From NCBI GenBank assembly GCA_031841125.1, contig JAJSSI010000035.1:35501-99500 (forward strand): a DNA stretch of 64,000 bases. Direction: 5' to 3'. The stretch's first letter is position 1. Each line of letters begins with the position of its first letter. This stretch comes from Acanthococcus lagerstroemiae (lineage: Eukaryota; Arthropoda; Insecta; Hemiptera; Eriococcidae). Of the stretch, positions 18,030 to 28,100 are shown piece after piece. The notes beneath the pieces were generated by a model, which worked only from the letters and a program-made list of their open reading frames with translations, had not been told where the DNA came from and did no database searches. The translations under genes were made by a program, and so were the position numbers.

Positions 18030-18430
18030 TTAAGTATCAGGAAAGTAAAAGGATGAGGAGGTATACCTATTGATCTCAACCACCTGTTAATCTCAACCAC
18101 CTGTTGATCTCAACTACCTGATGAGTGCAACCACCTGTTGATCTCAACCACATGTTGAGTCTCAACCACAAGAAGAGGTGAACCTTGTCAATTCTTGTCG
18201 ATTATTGTTATCGAGGCATTTCTGTCTATCTAGGTATACATCCTCATCCTTTCACTTTCCTGTTACTTCTAAGTGTCAAACGATGGCAAAAAATCACCTT
18301 CTGAGTATCAGGAGAGTAGAAATGTTAAGAAAGTATACCTGTTGTTCTTAACCCCCTGTTGATCTTAACTACTTGTTGATATCAACCACCTGTTGACTAT
18401 CAGGAGAGTAAGGAGGTTGAGGAGGTATAC
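18030..18430 (+). repeat. Degenerate tandem repeats, second array
   Basis: The same CTCAACCACCTGTTGA and TATCAGGAGAGTA units as at 16,480-16,735, ending at the second copy of the CCCAGTGACCCAATAAC direct repeat (18,445-18,580). Confidence 0.7.
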
Positions 18431-18444
18431 CTTGTCAATTCTTG

Positions 18445-18571
18445 TACACTGCCCAATAACCCCAATAACCCCAGTGACCCAATAACCCCAGTGACCCAAT
18501 TGCCAATTCTTGACTCGACGGCGGCAGCGGCGGCAGCGGCGACAGCGGCGAAATAACTTTATAGTATAGGT

Positions 18572-18580
<9 letters not shown>
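18445..18580 (+). repeat. Direct repeat copy 2
   Basis: Matches 16,325-16,465 with an extra GGCGGCAGC unit, and ends in TATAGTATAGGTAGATA followed by (TA)n to 18,611, where the Helitron coding remnant begins. Confidence 0.8.
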
Positions 18581-18615
<35 letters not shown>

Positions 18616-18628
18616 AATATCAAATTAT

Positions 18629-19336
18629 GTGGATGCAAGATATATTAGTCCGATTGAATCAGCTTGGAGGATCTTAGAATTACCGTTATTTGGAAGAATA
18701 CATACAGTTTTCAGATTAGCTGTACATACAGAAAATCAGCAAAATATAATTTTCCATGAAAATGACATACAAAAAGCATTACAAAAAAATAATGATACAA
18801 CTTTAACTGCATGGTTTGAATTAAATAGTGAAGATGCACAAGCAAAAAAAATAAAGTACTCGAATATACCAGAACATTACATTTTTCATCAAGAACACAA
18901 GAAATGGATAAAGAGAAAAAATTTTTCAAAATGTTTAGGACGGATAATAAGTGTTAGTCCAAAGGATGTAGAAAGATTTCATCTAAAATTCATTTTGAAT
19001 CGTGTGGTTGGAATAACATCATTTAATGAATTGGAAACGTACAACAATGTTTATTATAAAACATATAAAGAAACCGCTGATGCAATGGGATCAATTGAAA
19101 GCGATATGCAAATTTTCGAAATTTTTGAAGAAGCATGTAATATAATGATGCCATTTGAATTTAGAAAATTTTTTGCATATTATCTAATAGCAGAAAATCC
19201 ACCTTTTTCAATAAAAATTTGGGAGAAATTCAAAAAATATTTTTGTGAAGATTTCAAAATTAATAAAGAAATAAAAGCATTACACAATATAGATGAAATT
19301 TTGAAATCAGAAAACTATTGTTGTGAACATTTTTGA
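18629..19336 (+). pseudogene. Helitron RepHel, pre-helicase region
   Basis: The frame begins with a Helitron-typical segment (SAWRILELPLFGR, then RLAVHTENQQ), which in intact RepHel lies between the Rep and helicase domains. An in-frame TGA at 19,334-19,336 separates it from the helicase. The first codons after the (TA)n tract do not represent a real start. Confidence 0.8.
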
Positions 19337-20339
19337 TTGACAACATCAGAAGAAGATATTACAGAAGAAAATGAAAATAATGAAGAAAAATTGGAATCCA
19401 ATAAATTACAATTTGAAAAAATAATTATTCAATTGAATGAAGATCAAAGAAAGATATTTGATTACATAACATCATCTAATAATGGAATGATTTTTATTGA
19501 TGGACCAGGTGGAACAGGAAAAACATTCTTATATAAAACTTTGATTCATTATTATATTGGAAAACGAAAACAAGTAATATCAATGGCTTGGACTGGAATA
19601 GCGTCAATTTTACTACCTGATGGAATGACAAGTGACAGAACATTCAAATTACCGTTAGATTTATCGCATGTAGAAACTACTTTTTTGAAATTGAAATCAG
19701 ATAAAAAAAATTAAGAGAAGTTGATATTATCATATGGGATGAAGCATCGATGATACCTAAAAAAGCATTAGAAATTGTTGACAAAACTTTACGGGATTGC
19801 TGCAATGAAGATGATAAACCATTTGCTGGAAAATTGATTATTTTAGGAGGCGATTTCAGACAAATTTTACCAGTAATTAAACATGGATGCCGAAATACAA
19901 TTGTTCAAGAATGTATGAAATTTTCACATTTATGGAAAAATTTCAAAATTATGAAATTGAATAAAAATATAAGATTGAAAAATGAAGAATTTTCTAAATT
20001 TTTATTAAAAATAGGAGAAGTTGTTATAAATTCATTTTCGATACCCAATGAATGGAAATCAGAAGACATTTGCACCGATATTTACGAAGATGTGAATGAA
20101 GAAAATATAGATTTATCAAAAAAAAATCATTTTATCAAGTCATAATGAAGATATTCGTACTATCAATGATAAAATTTTGAAAAAATTAAGAACGGAAGAA
20201 AAAATTTATTACAGTGTTGATTATGCAAGACCAAAAGGATTAGATCAAACCGAAGAAAATATTCAAGTTACATACCAGATTGAATATTTGAATTCTCTAA
20301 ATTTTCCAAGACTACCATATCATAAATTGATATTGAAAA
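19337..20339 (+). pseudogene. Helitron helicase (Pif1-like), N-terminal half
   Basis: Walker A DGPGGTGKT lies at about 19,499-19,525, Walker B IIWDEAS near 19,730, and GGDFRQILPVI near 19,850, as in Pif1-family helicases of Helitrons. Two further frame changes disable it, one in an A8 run near 19,705 and one in an A-run near 20,119. The reading is cut off at 20,339 by the insertion of element 2 and resumes at 31,438. Confidence 0.85.
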
Positions 20340-21196
20340 TGTTATGTCTTATGACATAATTTTTCATTTCTTACTCTTTCAATTTTCTTTTAATAAGAGC
20401 ACACTTTGCAAAGAGCCAGCAATGATTTCAACTCTTGCAAAATACTACAATGCTGTCTTAATGCTGACATTCACACAAATATTCAGGCCACTAAGTTAAT
20501 GAGTCGATGCCCATCGGTGACATCGACAGTTCGTAATCGCGACTCCGTAAAAGCTACTTCGACAAGCTAGCTCTCATATTTTTCGAGTTTTTAACGACTC
20601 CGACCGAAACGGTCCTTTTTATTAATTTTAACGATATTTGATTTTGTTTTACGTTGTGATTTAACTTTATATTTTCCTTTTTTTTTTATTGGAATTGTGA
20701 ATTTTGTATTCGATTTTGAATTTGTAGTACGATTTAATCTTGGCAATTTTTAACATATTGTTATTTCGCGAAATATAAAATTAGCGTTCGAAAGAGTCCA
20801 TTGTTAATAATAATTTTTATGTTATTTCGATTTGGAATTTTAAGATTCATCTTTTCGTTATTTCAATAAAATCGCTGATATCTTTTTATTATAAATCTTG
20901 TGTCATCATTTATTTATCTTCGATTGATCCTGACATCGACAAAGTAAGTACCCTTTTATTTTTCAAGACCGAATCCTTAATCCTTATTAAATCTCGATTG
21001 GTGAGCCTCTACGAGGTTTGTGAGACGCCAAACTTAGACTATATAAATACCATTTTTATTTGTTTAATTGTTTATTCAAAATCCAATTTAATTAAAAATT
21101 AATTAAAATCATTTCTAAAATCCCGCCTATTCTCTTTACAATATATCTTATTAATTTACCCACAAGTCCTGCAACTCGCCAGTTCAGGACTTAACA
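20340..21196 (+). repeat. 5' LTR of element 2
   Basis: Begins TGTTATGTC and ends GCAACTCGCCAGTTCAGGACTTAACA. The last 27 bases recur at 31,411-31,437. AATAAA occurs near 20,865, and a splice donor GTAAGT at 20,944. Ends resemble the solo LTR at 32,273-33,027, which finishes GTCCAGAACTTAACA. Confidence 0.85.
20944..20949 (+). promoter_or_regulatory. Splice donor for env RNA (GTAAGT)
   Basis: CAAA followed by GTAAGT lies downstream of the polyA signal region of the LTR. With the acceptor CTTTTTAG ending at 29,414 it would remove gag-pol and place the env ATG at 29,430 sixteen bases into the second exon. Confidence 0.5.
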
Positions 21197-21198
21197 AA

Positions 21199-21210
21199 TG
21201 GTTCCGATAC
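21199..21210 (+). promoter_or_regulatory. Primer binding site, possibly tRNA-Glu
   Basis: TGGTTCCGATAC begins two bases after the LTR. It fits the complement of an insect tRNA-Glu 3' end (TGGTTCCCATAC) with one mismatch. The position is secure; the tRNA identity is weak. Confidence 0.5.
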
Positions 21211-21514
21211 AAACTGAGAAATAAGGATTGAAATTTGGTCATTTTATTAATTTCCATAATTATTCATGCATTGAATTTTCAAATTTCAAAAAAGTGAATA
21301 TTTTTAATAGTGACATTCAAACGCGGAGTGCTATTTGAAAATGATAAAAATCAATTGACCATTTTTACAGATCGAAACATATCGAAGAAATAAATTAATC
21401 AATTAGTGATCGAAAAAAACAAATATAATAAAATAAGCCAAGAATAAATAAATAATACATGAATAAATGAATGAATAAATAAATAAATACATTATTATAG
21501 TTGAAAAACACTAT

Positions 21515-21516
<2 letters not shown>

Positions 21517-21599
<83 letters not shown>
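21517..21599. repeat. (AT)n microsatellite
   Basis: About 41 uninterrupted AT units within the leader of element 2, in a wider stretch of AAATA-type repeats (21,420-21,830). Confidence 0.95.
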
Positions 21600-21604
<5 letters not shown>

Positions 21605-21845
21605 CAAATAAGTAAATGAATATAGTTGAAAAATACTATCAAGTGAAATAAATAAAGAAATAAATAAATAAATATATAATATAAATAATACGAATAAATA
21701 ATAACATAATTAATACATATTTAAAATAAGATTTAGATAAGTAAATATATAATCACTTGAATTGATAATAAAAAAAATAAATAAATAAAAAAATATAAAT
21801 AAATAATAAAAAAATATAAAACTAATAAAATTCCCGAAACCGTAA

Positions 21846-21967
21846 GACCTGCTTTATATTTAAGCGGTCATTGATTCCTATCCTTAGATCTGCTGAATAG
21901 CGATCTTTTTCCTTGACCTGCTTTTATAGCGGTCACTCACTGCCCGAATCTGCTAATACAGCGATTC
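21846..21967 (+). repeat. Four tandem mini-hairpins in the element 2 leader
   Basis: Copies at 21,846-21,870, 21,887-21,906, 21,915-21,935 and 21,946-21,967 follow GAYCTGCT...AGCGRTC. Each copy is an imperfect inverted repeat with its own small loop. The loops differ in sequence and length while the arms are kept. Placement between primer site and gag suggests an RNA element, for example packaging or dimerisation; this is inference. Confidence 0.55.
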
Positions 21968-21985
21968 ACAAATTCTATCATACTT

Positions 21986-22231
21986 ATGAAATCAAAAACA
22001 AAAAGAAGCGGAAAAAAAGTCTACATCAACAATTTATTACGTGAAAAATTATTTCTACAAAATAAACTTCAATTAATTAATCAACAAATTGACGATTATT
22101 ATAAAACAAACAATATTCCAGAAGACCCTAAAAATCCATGTTTCAATATAAGTAATAAGTTCGACGAGTTAATTAATTTTGCAGAAAAAGAATTTGCAAA
22201 AATTAACAATAAAAAAATAATAAATAAATAA
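21986..22231 (+). CDS. Small leader ORF, unknown
   Basis: An ATG-started ORF of 81 residues, lysine-rich with a helical middle (about residues 15-40, possible coiled coil). It lies between the tandem hairpins and gag. Nothing in it is recognised. In such AT-rich DNA an ORF of this length in the leader is somewhat unusual, but its expression is unproven. Confidence 0.3.
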   Translation: MKSKTKRSGKKVYINNLLREKLFLQNKLQLINQQIDDYYKTNNIPEDPKNPCFNISNKFDELINFAEKEFAKINNKKIINK

Positions 22232-22703
22232 TATATATTCATAATAATATTATTAAATAATAAATACTAGATTAATATTATCAATTAATTTAAATTAATA
22301 TAGAAGTAGAGATAAAAAGAAAATTTTTTGTTATTTCTCTTCAAATTTAATTCAATCAATATCAATACTATATATAATTATTATTAATATAAATAATTAC
22401 ACTTAAAACGAATATAAGATTAACTCCATTAAGTCGCTAACTTGATTTAATCTAACAGAAAAGAAAAAAAAAAAGGCGTTCCGTTACGCCCAACACAGAG
22501 ATCAGTGGTCAACGTTATCAAAAGTGTCAAGTTTCAACGCTCTGATACGCGAGATATTCACGGTCTGCCCCATATAAGACCCGCCTTTAAAAGTCGCATT
22601 CTTATATAGATTGATATTTATATTTTAAAACCTACATAAATTAATATTATGTCTTATATATATTAATATTCATGTTTTAAAATTGAAATTATGATATTTT
22701 TAA

Positions 22704-23549
22704 ATGTCTGAAAATTCGGAAAATAACACAATACCACAAAATATAACTAGGAAACAAGTTTCAAACGATCCTAGCTTAAAAAAATTCATAGTAAACCCCC
22801 AACAAGTTGAAGAAGAAGCAAAGTATTTTAAAAGAAGTACTAAACTCACACGTACTCCGTCTAAGGCAAAAGAACCGAATAATCTTGATTTATCGAAGGA
22901 AAATCAAAATCTTCAAATCGAAACAAATAACCTCGAATTTAACTCACCACGATCTAACAAACCTGACGGAAATAGAGACTCAGGTTGTGCAAACACTTTC
23001 AATTTTGATTTAAATATTTCGAATAATAATATCGAATCACTAATTAATTTATCATCACCAGAAAATAACAAGTCACTTGAACCCTTTTTACTTGATGATT
23101 CTAATTTAAACGATTACACGGAAATTGAAGGTCTTTTGCGGCAAGAACAACTAATTACAGGAACGGAAAAAATCAACCAATTAGTAAATATACCCTTAGA
23201 AATTCCTGATCTTGATAAAATGGCAAATCAAAATCCATCAAGAACAATACCCGAACACGCTGCTAATTATGTACCAACATTTGATGGAAAAAATATACCT
23301 CTCAGGGATTTTATTGATAGTTTAAAATTTGCAAAAAATATTACAGCAGATATTGATATGCCGAGTCTTACTTATTTCATAAAAAGGAAACTACAAGGAT
23401 CAGTTCGTTCTCTGGCAAACAACGATTCTATAAAATCCGTCGACGATATAATTGCAAGCTTAAGAGAACTTTTCCAAATAAAAGTAATATTTACGATTTA
23501 TATAGCAATCTGTCAAAAATTTTCCAAAGAAATAATGAAACAATTTTAG
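22704..23549 (+). pseudogene. gag: Gag of element 2, N-terminal part, frameshifted
   Basis: Starts at ATG 22,704. Residues 1-170 are Asn/Ser-rich and disordered; from residue about 185 a capsid-like segment begins (VPTFDGKNIPLRDFIDSL, then a helical run). The frame closes at 23,549, but the +2 frame already carries the continuation from about 23,480, so a one-base indel lies near 23,478-23,485 (AAATAAAAGTAAT). It continues in the next entry. Confidence 0.75.
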
Positions 23550-24928
23550 AATTTCATAATAGAATTAGAGAATTAACTGCAGAAATTTTAGAAATAAAAA
23601 GATTAGAAGCAGGAATGACAAATGAAAAATATAAATTGTTTGAAGAACAATTAACAAGAGACGTAATGAAATATTTTAAAAACGGCGTACATTTTGAAAT
23701 CAGAATGCAATTGGGAGATCATTCCGATCTGCACAAAATGTATGTCAAAGCCATCGAAGTCGAAAATGATTTAAAAAGAACTAAAGAAATAAGAACATGT
23801 ACTACTGATAATCAAATAGAAAAAATAGAAACAAAACAAGTGCTTTCGTGCCAAATTTGCCACGACTATCAACATGAAGCTCTCTTTTGTCGAGTAGGTG
23901 CATGTGTCTACTGTAAAGGAATGGATCATTTCTCTAATAATTGCAAAACAGTAACAAATAAAATAGATTTAATTTGCCGTTTTTGTAACAATCCGGGCCA
24001 TTCAATTGGTTGTTGCAAACTCAATAAGAATAGATACAATCACTGCCAATACTGTCAAGAAATGGGTCATGAAGCAGGGCACTGCGAATATATAAAAAAT
24101 TTCGAAGTATGCTACAAATGCAAAAAAAGAGGTCATAATCCTGGACTTTGCCCGAATAAAATGAACACAGAAAAATGCGACATTTGCGATAAAACAGATC
24201 ATATTACTCAACAATGCCCCGAATTAATTTGTCAGATATGCAATAGAAAAGGCCATTGCAGCAAATTTTGTACAGCAGGAGAAAGAGATAATAAATTCCG
24301 TCATCTGTTTTGCACTATTTGCGAAAGCACTGATCATGACATAACTACATGCAGTACACTTAAAATCTGTGTGGCTCAAAGTAAAAATAATCGAGAAATT
24401 ATTTGCCAAATTTGCAATAAAAAAGGTCACGCAGCAAAAAGCTGCTTTCAATATAATCGTAGAGAAAATCATACTTTGAATTCGAATTTTTCAATAAATT
24501 CGAATCAAAACTTACTTCAAAATAAACTTTTGAATAAAAATATGAAATGCACATTTTGCAATATGAATAATCACACTGTAGATAAATGTTACAAACTACA
24601 GGCTTTACAAAATTTTAGATCTGATAATCAAAAAGAGAATTGCGAATATTGTCATGTATCAGGACACTCAGTCGACAACTGTACACAATTTTTGGCGCTA
24701 AAAAGGGGCCAAAATAATAACAAAAATATAAAATGTCTATTTTGCGACGCTTGGGGACATTCATTACAAGAATGTAATAAATTAAAAATAGCAGAAAAGA
24801 AATCAAAACTATATTGTGAAAATTGTAAAATTTCGGGTAGTCATAATACAGAACGCTGTTTTCGCTCTCAACAAAATTTTTCGGGAAACGGACAAATTCT
24901 TCCTGGAATGAGCGTACAGGGAGAATAA
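23483..24928 (+). CDS. gag: Gag of element 2, C-terminal part with 13 zinc knuckles
   Basis: This frame opens at the break in the capsid region (an internal ATG lies at 23,615) and finishes the capsid helices. From 23,849 to about 24,859 it encodes thirteen zinc knuckles: twelve are C-X2-C-X4-H-X4-C and the last has five residues before the His. Spacers are short and Asn/Lys-rich; many knuckles keep the G-H or D-H pair. Retroviral and Ty3/gypsy Gag normally have one or two. The frame ends at 24,928 and overlaps pol (-1) with a slippery heptamer at 24,874-24,880. The knuckles predict RNA or single-stranded DNA binding. Confidence 0.85.
   Translation, partial: SNIYDLYSNLSKIFQRNNETILEFHNRIRELTAEILEIKRLEAGMTNEKYKLFEEQLTRDVMKYFKNGVHFEIRMQLGDHSDLHKMYVKAIEVENDLKRTKEIRTCTTDNQIEKIETKQVLSCQICHDYQHEALFCRVGACVYCKGMDHFSNNCKTVTNKIDLICRFCNNPGHSIGCCKLNKNRYNHCQYCQEMGHEAGHCEYIKNFEVCYKCKKRGHNPGLCPNKMNTEKCDICDKTDHITQQCPELICQICNRKGHCSKFCTAGERDNKFRHLFCTICESTDHDITTCSTLKICVAQSKNNREIICQICNKKGHAAKSCFQYNRRENHTLNSNFSINSNQNLLQNKLLNKNMKCTFCNMNNHTVDKCYKLQALQNFRSDNQKENCEYCHVSGHSVDNCTQFLALKRGQNNNKNIKCLFCDAWGHSLQECNKLKIAEKKSKLYCENCKISGSHNTERCFRSQQNFSGNGQILPGMSVQGE
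24874..24880 (+). promoter_or_regulatory. -1 ribosomal frameshift heptamer AAATTTT (gag to pol)
   Basis: Gag codons read A AAT TTT, fitting X XXY YYZ. The pol frame is -1 and open from 24,847, after a TAA at 24,844. The site lies inside the 82-base overlap. Downstream structure not examined. Confidence 0.6.
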
Positions 24929-25170
24929 ATTCTGAACAGACGCTCACGAATAATATCTCTAATAGCAACTCTATTAATTATGCAGAAAACACAGACGTAT
25001 TTAGCCATATTAAAGATTCGTTCTCCGCAAACCCCCTAGACGATTTAGAGAATAAAGACATCAAAACGTACGTACTTAAATTAGAAAATTTACTACAATA
25101 CGTAAGAATAAATGACATTTATAATGAAAAAATACTAAAACTTCTTATAGACACAGGAGCACAAATTAAC

Positions 25171-28100
25171 GTGATAAAAAGATCTTCACTCCACCCAAAT
25201 TTACAAGTGAATACACAAAAACGTATTAAAATATCCGGCATTACTCCGGATTCAATCGAAACATTAGGAGTTATAAATTTTCCAATAAATAATAAAATGG
25301 TCGAATTCCATTTAGCACCAGAAACATTTTCAATACCTTATGATGGCATTTTAGGTATAGAAATTTTAAGAAATCATAAACTTAGATTGGATGAAGGATA
25401 TTTGGATATAAACAATATACGTTTGCAAATTTACTCAGAACACGAGATAAGCAATGATAATATTCATATGGTTGACACAGATAGAGATTTTAAAAAGAAT
25501 TCAGATCTCACTCAAGATTCCAATTATATAACAAATTGTACAAATATAGAACATAATAATAGCTCAATAGAGATAGAAAACTTAGACATTTTCAATCCTA
25601 AAAATACTAACTTTGACAACAATGTAATCGATGATAATGAAAAAGCGGAAAGCAACGTTGAATTGTTATCGCGAATGCTAGATTCTTCGTACTTTTATGG
25701 CAAAAAAGTTACAGACAATACAGAGACTCTTAATTTAGAAAAAAAGTATGCTGAAAACTCATTCGACTCTCAAGAAAATCTAATTTCAACAACTTCTGTT
25801 TATCTACTAAATACTATCAACGATTTTCATAATGATAAAATCACAATAGACGGAAAAACAGAAATAATTAATTTTGAACGCAAACATTTACTAGAATTTT
25901 TAAAAAATGATAAGAAACATAGAGATAATTTTGTTGATGAATTCAATAATAATTACTTAGAACTCGGAAAAGCAAATGAAGAAGAAAATATTATAACAAG
26001 TTTCGAAACATTTATCACCATATTGAAAGAAAATGTTTCAATAGAAACAAAAACAGAAGAAAAATACGTTTCAAGAAATAATTCAAAAGTTAGATATTGG
26101 ACATTTGATATAGAAGACATGCCTGATGATTTTACAGATTTAAATAATTTTGATTTACCCAATCCAATAGAAACAATACATTATGGCTCTATTTATTTAA
26201 CACAACAACAATCAGAAGATCACTTAAATAAAAACTCTTTGAATAATGATAAAAATGAAAATAGGAAAAATATACTACTTAATCTTGTAAATTTAAAACA
26301 TCTCTCGAATAAAAAGCGCAAATTAATAGAAAAAATCATTCTACTTAATGAAAACACTTTCTGGTTAGAAGGAGAAAACGTCGGTCTGTGTAATGTTGAA
26401 GAACACGAAATTCATTTGAAAGATGATAAACCAATTTATACAAAACAATTCCCATTGCCTTTCAAACTTAAAGAAATAGCAGTAAAAGAAACACAAAAAC
26501 TAATAGACAAACATTTAGTACAACCTTCAAAAAGCCCTTACAATTCACCCGCCTGGATAGTAAAGAAAAAAGGAACGACCCCTGACGGAAAACAAAAATG
26601 GAGATTGGTTATTGACTTCAGAAAGTTAAATGAAAAAACTATTGAAGACCCTTATTTAATTCCAAATATATCGGATATTTTTAATGAAATGGGTTCAAAC
26701 ATATACTACAGTTCGATAGATCTAGTCTCAGGATTTCATCAAATAAAATTGAACGCTAGAGACTCCCCAAAAACCGCTTTCAGTATACACCCTTTAGGTA
26801 GATTCGAATTTTTAGTCCTTCCTTTTGGTCTGTCAAACTCACCCAGAACATTCCAAAGAGTTATGAATACAATATTAGGCGATTTAATCGGAAAAATTTG
26901 TTTTGTTTATATCGATGACATAATAATATTTGCAAATTCAATTGAAGAACATAATAAGAGGCTTAATATCATACTAAAAAGATTAACAGAAGCAGGTTTG
27001 AAAGTTGAATCAAGTAAATGCAAGTTTCTCCACAAAGAAATTATATTTTTAGGTCATATTATAAGTGAAAAAGGACTGCAAGTAGACCCACAAAAAATTG
27101 AAGCGATTTTAAAATTTCCAATTCCAAAAACAGTCAAAAATATTAGAGAATTCTTGGGACTAGCAAATTATTACAGAAAATTCATAAAAAATTTTGCTCA
27201 TATAGCCAAACCACTTACTATTTTGCTCGAAAAAAATCAAAAATTCACATGGAACAATCTTCAACAAGAAGCGTTTGATGCCTTAATCAAAGCGTTATGC
27301 AATGCCCCAGTTCTCGAATTTCCGAACTTAGAAAAACCGTTTACAATAACCACCGATGCATCCAACTTTGCCGTTGGCGCAATATTATCACAAGAAGATA
27401 AACCAATCGCGTATGCTTCCAGAGTTTTGAAAGCAGCAGAAAAAAACTATCATACTTATGAAAAAGAAGCTTTGGCCATAATGTTCGCAGTAAAAACATT
27501 TAAAAATTATATTTACGGGAATAAATTTAAAATATTTACAGATCACAAACCGTTACTTTCCTTAAAAACAGCAGATAATAATGCCCGCGTTCAAAAATGG
27601 CGTCTAAAACTTTTGGAATATGATTATGACATTGAATATAAACCAGGTAAAAAGAATGTAATTGCAGATGCATTATCGAGAAATCCAGTAGAAAAAGCTG
27701 ACATTTTAGTTACTACTAGAGCACAAAAAGCTGCAGAAAAATTAAAAACAACCCAAGACCAAAAATCAACAAAAACGATTCCAACAAATAAAATGAAAAT
27801 CGAAAAACTAAACCAAGATAGGACACTTCGAAAACAGAAAAATTTTAAACAAAGAAAGAAAAAGGAAAAAAATAAAAAGAGAATTACAGAAAAACTCGTC
27901 TCCGAAAATATGGATAAAATAAAATCAAATATTAACTACTCTAATAACTCTATTCAATTCCGCAAAGATAATATAGTTCATTTAATAAATCATGAAAAGA
28001 AACCATTAGACAAAAATACTCATACTATAATAAAATCGAATAAAATCACATTAAATGAATATTTAAACAAAAATGAAATAGAAATCATGAAATTAAATAG

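Noticed and set aside
16480..18430. CRISPR-like repeat arrays
   Set aside because: Repeats are degenerate and irregularly spaced with no unique spacers of fixed size, and the genome is clearly eukaryotic.
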